Below are positions 57,981 to 64,000 of a stretch of 64,000 bases of DNA, piece after piece (position 1 is the first letter of the stretch; each line of letters opens with the position of its first letter). The position numbers and the translations under genes were made by a program. The stretch is from JAIBBD01 sp041390685 (lineage in GTDB: Bacteria; Chloroflexota; Dehalococcoidia; UBA2979). The notes under the pieces were generated by a model. It searched no databases, had not been told where the DNA came from, and was given only the letters and a program-made list of their open reading frames with translations. The DNA lies in contig JAWKPL010000001.1 of the NCBI GenBank assembly GCA_041390685.1, positions 1,612,001 through 1,676,000 of the forward strand, written 5' to 3'.

Positions 57981-58555
57981 ACGAGAGTTCGCCGGCCCTC
58001 TCCTCCCCGGCCCCGATCGGCCGCCCGGGCATCGACTGGGCGGGCGACGGCGCCCTCGGCGGGCCCGCCGAGGAGCGTCCCGCCGAGTCAGCGGCGCCCA
58101 ACCCGGTATCGGCGCCGCTGCGATTGCGGGCTGCCGGCTTCGCCATCGACTTCGCCATCCTCCTCGTGCTCGCGCTCATCGTGCTCCCGGTCGTGACCGT
58201 GATCGCGGGCGTCGACACCACCGCCCCGGCCGCCGAGGTCGAACAGGAAATCGAGGATCTCTATCCGCTGCTCTACGTAATCCTCGCCGTCATCCAGTTC
58301 GGATACAGCTTGCTCTGGAACAGCATCGGCTGGTCACCTGGCAAGCGCGTCGTCGGGCTGCGGACGGTCAACCGTCAGGGCCAGCGGCCAGGCCTGCTCC
58401 TCGGAATGCGGCGTTCCGCGGGCCTGATGATCAACGTCTTCGGGCTCGGCTACCTGTGGGCGTTCGTCGACCGCGAGAAGCGCACCTGGCACGACCACAT
58501 CGGGCGCACGTGGGTCGTGCGGGTCGACTCGGAAGGCCGCTCCGGCCGCCGGTAG
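57977..58555 (+). CDS. RDD-family membrane protein
   Basis: A 192-residue protein with a GTG start overlapping the previous gene. After a proline-rich cytosolic N terminus, LRAAGFAIDFAILLVLALIV is the first RDD helix (R..D). GWSPGKRVVGLRTVNRQGQR and KRTWHDHIGRTWVVRVD are conserved RDD segments. Its function is unclear; some members are ion antiporters. Confidence 0.88.
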   Translation: MNESSPALSSPAPIGRPGIDWAGDGALGGPAEERPAESAAPNPVSAPLRLRAAGFAIDFAILLVLALIVLPVVTVIAGVDTTAPAAEVEQEIEDLYPLLYVILAVIQFGYSLLWNSIGWSPGKRVVGLRTVNRQGQRPGLLLGMRRSAGLMINVFGLGYLWAFVDREKRTWHDHIGRTWVVRVDSEGRSGRR

Positions 58556-58559
58556 CGGG

Positions 58560-59531
58560 TTACGTCTCCCACGGCAGCGACCGAGGCTGCAGCACCTGTC
58601 GCACTGACCCGTCGGCCACGAGCGCAATCAGGTCGATCGCCCCGTATGAGGCCGGGTTCATCCCGCGAAGTGCCGCCGTGACCCGTTCGTCTTCGATGTG
58701 TGCCAGCGCCCCCACCAGCAGCAGCACGCTCAGATCGTTACCGTGTCCTGCGCGCTGCTCGATCGCCTTCGCGATGTGACGCCGGAGCAGCCGTCGCATC
58801 GACCCCGTATCGGCGGGGTCGCCCTGTTCCGGCGCGCCGATGGCGGTCAGTCCCGCCGGCTCGGTCGCGGGCACCCGCGACACCAGCCAGTAGTCGTGCA
58901 CGTCGACGCGCGTAATCTCCTCGGGCTCGAGCAGCGCCGCGCGGTCGCGCACCCGCGCCGTGAGGATTTCCGCCTCCGCCTCCTCTTCGGGGAGACGGAA
59001 CAGGTCGCGCGAATCGAGGTGGAACGAGCCGCTCATCCCCTCGGACAGGTGCGTCCACCGCGGCGCGAGGCCTCCGCTGACCGACATGTAGGCGCCCGCG
59101 GCGTCGATCTTCGCGAGGCGGAGCGTCACTGGCCGCCGCACCTCGCGGCGCTCCCCGGGATGCAGGCCGTTCAGCCCGCGTGCCACCAGCACCCGCAGGT
59201 CGGACAGCCCCGGCTCCTCCTGGGGCACGGAGGCTCCCGGCGGCACCCAGAGCGCGTAGGCATTCGCATCACCGCCGGCCTCGAGGTCGGCCGAGACAAG
59301 GGACTCCAGTCCCGCTGCGCCCGAGGGGCTGTCCCCCTCCCACAGCGTCCCAACCGTGACGCCCACGCGGCGCTCGCGCTGCGTGAGCATCGCGTCGAAG
59401 GTCGCGCGCTCATCGGAGAGGCGGAAGGTGCGGAAGTACCGCTCGCCCATCCAGTGGGCGAGCATGGCGAGCGCGACCCGCTCAGGCCGCGTCAGGTTCG
59501 GACGCGCGATCTCTCGGCCGGCAGCCGTCAC
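58560..59531 (-). CDS. Hypothetical protein (323 aa)
   Basis: The GTG start gives MTAAGREIARPNLTRPERVA. No signal peptide, membrane helix or known motif was found. It has an N-terminal helical region, a central beta-rich part (RRPVTLRLAKIDAAGAYMSV) and a C-terminal helical region with RRLLRRHIAKAIEQRAGHGN. It lies 18 nt after a small membrane-protein gene in the same direction. No family was recognised. Confidence 0.6.
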   Translation of the reverse strand: MTAAGREIARPNLTRPERVALAMLAHWMGERYFRTFRLSDERATFDAMLTQRERRVGVTVGTLWEGDSPSGAAGLESLVSADLEAGGDANAYALWVPPGASVPQEEPGLSDLRVLVARGLNGLHPGERREVRRPVTLRLAKIDAAGAYMSVSGGLAPRWTHLSEGMSGSFHLDSRDLFRLPEEEAEAEILTARVRDRAALLEPEEITRVDVHDYWLVSRVPATEPAGLTAIGAPEQGDPADTGSMRRLLRRHIAKAIEQRAGHGNDLSVLLLVGALAHIEDERVTAALRGMNPASYGAIDLIALVADGSVRQVLQPRSLPWET

Positions 59532-59549
59532 TCGTCGATCGCGCCGATG

Positions 59550-59972
59550 TTAAGAGTCGGTTTCGGCGGCGCTCCGCCGGGCGTCGCGGCGGTCGAGCAC
59601 CGGCAACAACCCGTTCTGCAGCACCTGCAACCCGAGCACGAGGTTCAGCAGCAGGAACACCCCGATGCCCAGCCACTTCAGCGTCGTCGCGAAGGCGGTG
59701 CCATCGTTGCCCGACTGCTGCGCCCAGAGCACGCCGCCGATGATGCCGCCGAGGACCGCGAGCAGGATCAGCGGGAAGTCCCAGTTGCGGATGAAGCGCG
59801 AGAAGATGGCCAGGGTCGCGACGGCGCCGGCGATGTTCGTTGCCATGAACCCCAGCAGCGGCGTCCCCTGATGGTGCCACACCTCGAAAGAGCGCAGGAA
59901 CAGCAAGAACAGCAGTGGCGGGGCGCCCACGGCGATGATGAATCCCGGCAGGTCCGAGCGCTTGAACCGCAT
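59550..59972 (-). CDS. Four-helix membrane protein (140 aa)
   Basis: Starts MRFKRSDLPGFIIAVGAPPL. Four transmembrane helices can be traced at about residues 10-27, 42-58, 66-84 and 98-118, ending in a charged tail. It is unrecognised. It follows the SDR gene at 60012-60776 by 39 nt on the same strand and may be co-transcribed with it and the next hypothetical gene. Confidence 0.65.
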   Translation of the reverse strand: MRFKRSDLPGFIIAVGAPPLLFLLFLRSFEVWHHQGTPLLGFMATNIAGAVATLAIFSRFIRNWDFPLILLAVLGGIIGGVLWAQQSGNDGTAFATTLKWLGIGVFLLLNLVLGLQVLQNGLLPVLDRRDARRSAAETDS

Positions 59973-60011
59973 CGTCGTTTCTCCCTCCGCCCGTTTCCGG
60001 GCGGGCTCTCG

Positions 60012-60776
60012 CTAGATGTTCGAGCGCGACTGCCCGCCGTCGACGTTCCACGACGCGCCAACGACCCACGAGGCGCGCGGCGAGGCCAGGAACGTGACCA
60101 CCGCCGCTACCTCTTCGGGACGGCCGAAGCGCCCCGCCGGGATCTCGCGCGCGACGAACTCGCGCATCCCCTCGGGATCCTGTTCGACCCGCCGCCCCCA
60201 CGACCCGCCTTCGAAGGCGATCGATCCGGGCGCGACGGTGTTCACGCGGATCCCATCGCGCGCCCACTGTAACGCGTACGCCTTGGAAAGCGCGATCTGC
60301 GCCGACTTCGTGGCGTTGTATTCGACGCCCCCGCCGCTCTCCCGCCCATAGATCGACGCGATGTTGACGATCGCGCCGCCTCCTGCCGCCTGCGCCAGGT
60401 GTGGCCGCGCGACGTTCGACAGCCGCGCCACGGAGCGGACGTTGGCTTCGAACGCGCCCTGCCATCGTTCCTCGGGGTCGTCGCTGCGCGGGCTGCCACC
60501 CGCGTTGTTCACCAGCACGTCGATCCCGCCGTACCGCTCCGCCGCCGTCGCGATCAACCGCTCGGCGTCCGCAGCGGCCGTCACATCCGCGACGACGGCC
60601 TGCACCTCGGCGCCGGTTGCCGCGATCGCCGCCTGCGTGGCCTCGAGGACGTCCGCGCCACGCGCGCAAATCGTCAGCCGCGCTCCCTCGGCGGCGAACG
60701 CCTCTGCGATCGCCCGTCCGATGCCGCGGCTCGCGCCGGTCACCACCACGGAGCGCCCGCTCAGTCCGAGATCCAT
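60012..60776 (-). CDS. Short-chain dehydrogenase/reductase
   Basis: A 254-residue classical SDR. VVVTGASRGIGRAIAEAFAA binds NAD(P), NNAG is present in DVLVNNAGGSPRS, and Y-x3-K lies in VEYNATKSAQIAL. The ATG at 60776 follows GGAGG. All catalytic residues are intact, unlike the pair at 56.6-58.0 kb. It is divergent from a marR gene across 217 bp, so MarR may control it. Confidence 0.9.
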   Translation of the reverse strand: MDLGLSGRSVVVTGASRGIGRAIAEAFAAEGARLTICARGADVLEATQAAIAATGAEVQAVVADVTAAADAERLIATAAERYGGIDVLVNNAGGSPRSDDPEERWQGAFEANVRSVARLSNVARPHLAQAAGGGAIVNIASIYGRESGGGVEYNATKSAQIALSKAYALQWARDGIRVNTVAPGSIAFEGGSWGRRVEQDPEGMREFVAREIPAGRFGRPEEVAAVVTFLASPRASWVVGASWNVDGGQSRSNI

Positions 60777-60924
60777 CGCTCCCACCTCCGCGCCGCGTGC
60801 TGTGTCCGGACGCCGCGGCGATGGTGACAGGGGCCCGCGCCGGTGTCCAGCGCAGGATGCGGGCGGGGTCCGCGTCCTCGCCGGCATCCCGTCCAGACCG
60901 CTCGTCCTGCACTGTGCGCCCGCG

Positions 60925-60948
60925 TTTAGCTACTGAAGAAATGCTAAA
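60925..60948. promoter_or_regulatory. Candidate MarR operator
   Basis: TTTAGC (60925-60930) and GCTAAA (60943-60948) form an inverted repeat with 12-bp spacing, 46 bp before the marR ATG. It lies in an AT-rich pocket between divergent SDR and marR genes. Confidence 0.5.
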
Positions 60949-60993
60949 TTATCTGGTGATAGTCCTAGAAACCGTTGCTTTCCGGCTGGTACC

Positions 60994-61488
60994 ATGCGCG
61001 CGATGGCAGAGGGCGAGCAGGACACCCTGATCCGCGAGACGGCCGTGTTCTTCGGTCGGGCGACGCGTCTGGTCGACCCCATGCGCCTGCGTATGTGGGA
61101 GGAGCAGGGCATCACCTTCCCCCAGCTGCGCATCTTGTTCCGTGTGCGCATGCACCCGGAAATCGACCTCCGCACGCTCGCCGACGGCCTGTCGATCAGT
61201 CCGTCGGCCGCCAGCCAGCAGGTCGACAAGCTCGTCGAGCGTGGCCTGCTCCTCCGCACGGAGGACCCACAGGATCGCCGTCGCCTCCAGCTCCATCTCA
61301 CCCCGCAAGCAGAGGAGTCGGTGGGCGAGTACTCCCGCACCGTCACCGAGTACATCTCCTCGATCCTCGCGCGGCTGAGCCAGAGAGACCTCAAGGAGCT
61401 GCACCGCCTGCTCGGTGTGCTCGAGGAGCTCAACTCCCCGCCGCCACCGCTGCCCTCGAGCGTGTCCGGGCACGCCGTCGCGCCATAA
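60994..61488 (+). CDS. MarR-family transcriptional regulator
   Basis: A 164-residue winged-helix regulator. TFPQLRILFRVRMHPEIDLR, LADGLSISPSAASQQVDKLV and ERGLLLRTEDPQDRRRLQLH are the MarR DNA-binding region, including the DxRD/R wing. It likely represses its own gene and the divergent SDR, releasing on a phenolic or similar ligand. The ATG at 60994 is the longest option; M4 is also possible. Confidence 0.9.
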   Translation: MRAMAEGEQDTLIRETAVFFGRATRLVDPMRLRMWEEQGITFPQLRILFRVRMHPEIDLRTLADGLSISPSAASQQVDKLVERGLLLRTEDPQDRRRLQLHLTPQAEESVGEYSRTVTEYISSILARLSQRDLKELHRLLGVLEELNSPPPPLPSSVSGHAVAP

Positions 61489-61494
61489 GACTGC

Positions 61495-62130
61495 CTACAG
61501 AAACACCGGCTCCCGGCTGGTGAAACGGTAGAGCGCTGCGGGGCGGTGGGCCCCCGAACGCTCCACGTCCCCCGTCGACTCGATCAGTCCCGATGACAGC
61601 ATCCGCTTGCGAAAGTTCCGCCGGTCGAGCCGCGCGCCAAGGATGGCCTCGTACGTGGCCTGCAGCTCGCGCAACGTGAAGCGCTCCGGCAACAGCCCGT
61701 AGGCGAGGTTCGTGTACTCGAGCTTGGCCCGCACACGCGCGACTGCCTGCGCAATCACCTCGTTGTTGCGGAACGCCAGCGCCGGCAGCGCGTCCACGCG
61801 ATGCCATGCGGGCGGCCACTCCTCCGAGGAACGCAGACGTACCCGCCGCCGGTCGACGAGCGCGAAGTACGCGACGGCGACGCTCGGCTGCGTGGAGTCG
61901 AGGTGCGAGGCCGTGAACAGCTGCTCGAGGTACAGGTCGCGCGCGCCCGTCTCCTCGACGAGCTTGCGCACCGCCTCCTCCTCCAGTGACAGGCTGCCAT
62001 CCCAGCGCCCGCCCGGCAGCGCCCATCGGTCCCGCTCGGGGTCCGCGCTCCGGTGCACGAGCAGCACCTGCAGCGAGCCCTCGATCATCGCGAAGATGAC
62101 GACGATGGTGGCGACGACCGGCTGCGGCAT
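61495..62130 (-). CDS. Nudix-domain regulator (NrtR-like)
   Basis: A 211-residue protein with an N-terminal Nudix domain and a C-terminal winged helix (LRELQATYEAILGARLDRRN, FRKRMLSSGLIESTG). The Nudix box GRWDGSLSLEEEAVRKLVEE reads RK where hydrolases have RE, as in many non-catalytic NrtR regulators. NrtR proteins bind ADP-ribose and control NAD metabolism or sugar genes. No NAD gene is adjacent. It is 21 nt downstream of miaB. Confidence 0.82.
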   Translation of the reverse strand: MPQPVVATIVVIFAMIEGSLQVLLVHRSADPERDRWALPGGRWDGSLSLEEEAVRKLVEETGARDLYLEQLFTASHLDSTQPSVAVAYFALVDRRRVRLRSSEEWPPAWHRVDALPALAFRNNEVIAQAVARVRAKLEYTNLAYGLLPERFTLRELQATYEAILGARLDRRNFRKRMLSSGLIESTGDVERSGAHRPAALYRFTSREPVFL

Positions 62131-62151
62131 CCGCGGGCGCGGTCGGGCCGG

Positions 62152-63447
62152 CTAGAGGACCGCGAGTGTGAGGTCGCCCGCGAGCCGGCCGTGCAGCGAC
62201 CACGCCGTCACCTCGTCGACCGCGACGTCCACCAGATCACCGACCAGTCCGTTTCCCGCGAAGTGGACGAGCTGACCGCCGCGCGTCCGGCCGGTCGCGC
62301 GGCCGTCCTGCTCTCGCTCCACCAGCACCTCGACGTTCTGTCCGAGTGCGCGGCGGTTGATCGCGCTCGATGATCGCGCGTGCAACTCCTCGATGACCTG
62401 CAGCCGCTCGCGTTTCACCTCGCGCGGCACATCGTCGACCTGCTGGCGGTACGCGAACGTCCCCGGTCGCGGCGAGTACGCCGCGACGTGAATGACGTCG
62501 AACTGCGTGCGCTCGAGGAGCGCGACGGTGTTCGCGAACTCCTCGTCCGTCTCCCCAGGGCAACCGACGATGATGTCCGTCGCGAGCGCCGCGTGCGGCA
62601 TCCGCTTCCGGATGTACGCCACGCGTTCCTCGTATTCGGCGACGGTGTACCCGCGCCGCATCCTTGCCAGCATCGCGTCGTCGCCGGACTGGACGGGGAT
62701 GTTGAAGTGCTCGCAGACCTTCGGCAGGTCCGCCACAGCGTCGATAATGCGGTCGGTCATGTCCTTCGGATACGACGTGAGGAACCGCGTTCGCACGACT
62801 CCGTGGATCGCCTCGATCCCCTCGAACAGCGTCGCGAGGTCGGCCCCTTCATCGAGGTCATGCCCGTACGCCTCGACGGTCTGCCCGAGCAACGTCACCT
62901 CTCGCACCCCGTGGGCCGCGAGGTATCGCACCTCGTCCAGCACGTCGGCGGAGGGCCGCGAACGCTCGCGCCCGCGGCGCAACGGGACGATGCAGTAGGT
63001 GCAGAACTTGTCGCATCCGTGGACGACGGGCACGTAGGCCGTTGGTCCCGCCGGGCGCCCGTACGTGTCCGTCCAGAACTCGCCCTCCGAGGCGTCCCGA
63101 GCCACGCCCGCGGCCGTCAGGATCGGGTCGTACTCCTGCGGCCGCGCCCACACGTCGACCCACGGGAAGCGACGCTGGAGGTCGTCGGTCTTCGGGCCGA
63201 CCATGCAGCCCATGACGGCGATCTGGAACCGCTCGCCCCGCTGACGCTGCTGCCGCAGCTGGTGGAGGCGGCCGTACGCGCGGTCCTCCGCGTGCTGCCG
63301 CACCGAGCAGGTGTTGATCACGAACAGATCGGCGGAGCCCTCGTCGGCGCTCTCGCTCCACCCCAGCCGGTCGAGGCCGGCCGCTAGCTTGAGCGAGTCG
63401 GCGACGTTCATCTGGCAGCCAAGCGTCCAGATGCGATACGTGGACAT
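62152..63447 (-). CDS. miaB: tRNA-2-methylthio-N6-dimethylallyladenosine synthase
   Basis: A 431-residue radical-SAM methylthiotransferase. The N-terminal UPF0004 domain has Cys in WTLGCQMN, NTCSVRQHAE and VMGCMVGPK. The radical-SAM site is HGCDKFCTYCIVPLRRGRER. A C-terminal TRAM domain follows (GQNVEVLVEREQDGRATGRT). Features fit MiaB rather than RimO. The ATG at 63447 has AGGAG 8 nt upstream; the open frame upstream runs into a tRNA gene. Confidence 0.94.
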   Translation of the reverse strand: MSTYRIWTLGCQMNVADSLKLAAGLDRLGWSESADEGSADLFVINTCSVRQHAEDRAYGRLHQLRQQRQRGERFQIAVMGCMVGPKTDDLQRRFPWVDVWARPQEYDPILTAAGVARDASEGEFWTDTYGRPAGPTAYVPVVHGCDKFCTYCIVPLRRGRERSRPSADVLDEVRYLAAHGVREVTLLGQTVEAYGHDLDEGADLATLFEGIEAIHGVVRTRFLTSYPKDMTDRIIDAVADLPKVCEHFNIPVQSGDDAMLARMRRGYTVAEYEERVAYIRKRMPHAALATDIIVGCPGETDEEFANTVALLERTQFDVIHVAAYSPRPGTFAYRQQVDDVPREVKRERLQVIEELHARSSSAINRRALGQNVEVLVEREQDGRATGRTRGGQLVHFAGNGLVGDLVDVAVDEVTAWSLHGRLAGDLTLAVL

Positions 63448-63467
63448 TGCGAGGACTCCTCGGACAG

Positions 63468-63559
63468 TGGCGGAGGGGGTGGGATTCGAACCCACGACCC
63501 GGGAAACCCCGAGTAAGCGCTTAGCAGGCGCCCGCACTAGGCCACTATGCGACCCCTCC
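63468..63559 (-). tRNA. tRNA-Ser (GCT)
   Basis: The minus strand folds with acceptor GGAGGGG/CCCCTCC, D arm GCATAGTGGCCTAGTGC, anticodon arm GGCGC-CTGCTAA-GCGCT around anticodon GCT, a long variable arm (CTCGGGGTTTCCCGGG region) and T arm GTGGGTTCGAATCCCAC. Discriminator G and an encoded CCA follow (63470-63468). The long variable arm is diagnostic for serine. Confidence 0.95.
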
Positions 63560-63775
63560 AGCGGACATCGATCCTATGTTGCCTCGCTCCGCCGGGCAAG
63601 ACGACTGCCTCGTCACCGCACAGTCGTCGCCTCCCGCGCTGAGCGCGCTTCGCGGTGGCAGGACTTGCCCGCGCGGACACATCGGAGTCCCGAGGCCCGC
63701 CGATCCTCCCGTTTCCCGCTCGTTACGCCTCTCGGAGCCGTCCGTACCTTGGAACGGTAACGAAAGGGGACCGCG

Positions 63776-64000
63776 ATGCTGGCTGTGACCGACGCGGCGA
63801 GGGATGTCCTGGGCGAGATTGTGACGGGCGGCAACGTGCCCGAGGAGCGCACGCTCCGCCTGACCAGAGGCGAGAGCGAGGAGTTCGGCCTCTCGGTCGA
63901 TGAAGAGCGCCCCGGCGACCAGGTGGTGAGCCAGGGCGACCAGCCGCTGCTGCTCATCGAGTCCGAGCTCGCCGATCAGCTCACCGGCGTTGTCCTTGAT
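63776..64000 (+). CDS. HesB/IscA-like protein, 5' part (cut by window edge)
   Basis: 75 codons from the ATG at 63776, with AAAGGGG upstream. LAVTDAARDVLGEIV and DQPLLLIESELADQLTGVVL follow the A-type iron-sulfur carrier fold. No cysteine is seen in the visible part, and the usual Fe-S cysteines would lie further on or be absent. Cys-less relatives are common in GC-rich bacteria. The gene continues beyond the window. Confidence 0.7.
   Translation, partial: MLAVTDAARDVLGEIVTGGNVPEERTLRLTRGESEEFGLSVDEERPGDQVVSQGDQPLLLIESELADQLTGVVLD

Overview
The window is one GC-rich (about two-thirds G+C) bacterial chromosome segment, dense with genes and with many 1-8 nt overlaps. The mix of F420 genes (cofE, npdG), a B12 salvage operon with a P-loop adenosyltransferase, cimA plus ilvBN-leuACD, a Cheo-type LexA and many GTG/TTG starts fits a Chloroflexota bacterium (Dehalococcoidia or Thermomicrobia-like). 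That assignment is an inference from gene content; there is no rRNA in the window.

Layout. 1-4.8 kb: end of a secreted protein, an OmpR-type two-component system, a VapBC toxin-antitoxin pair with a palindromic operator, and a dienelactone hydrolase lipoprotein. 4.8-20.5 kb: a branched-chain amino acid region on the minus strand, in transcription order ilvB-ilvN-leuA-(crotonase)-leuC-leuD-(phosphotransferase)-(HEPN gene)-(zinc ribbon)-(IS481)-leuB, then cimA. Accessory DNA is inserted at three places: a HEPN gene bounded by 14-bp direct repeats, an IS481-family element with CTAG target duplication, and a Fic gene with its own operator. ilvB is preceded by a promoter and a 32-codon leader peptide ending in a run of Leu and Val. 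cimA has a similar but weaker leader, and leuA has a Leu-rich upstream ORF.

20.5-31.4 kb: a c-di-AMP riboswitch heads a small zinc-ribbon gene and a monooxygenase-like gene on the minus strand. Divergent from it, a cobalamin riboswitch with its terminator heads ten closely packed plus-strand genes (btuF, btuC, btuD, cobA, cobT, cobS, cbiB, cobD, cobQ, cobU) for B12 uptake, adenosylation and nucleotide-loop assembly. The run ends at a strong hairpin.

31.4-64 kb: envelope proteases (HtrA, SppA, and an HtrA-like lipoprotein without catalytic residues), F420 genes, a NitT/TauT/THI5-like ABC transporter, holA, lexA, a PIG-L deacetylase, Nudix enzymes, a CorC-like transporter, a cysteinyl-tRNA synthetase/MshC-like ligase, mgtE, ilvE, uppP, three SDR genes (two adjacent ones degenerate), MarR, NrtR-like and miaB genes, tRNA-His(GTG) and tRNA-Ser(GCT). 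The right edge cuts a HesB/IscA-like gene.

Most worth follow-up: the ilvB, cimA and leuA leader ORFs; the HEPN cargo between direct repeats at the 3' end of a phosphotransferase gene; the IS481 copy whose transposase stop codon comes from its target site; and the unusual location of the c-di-AMP riboswitch.
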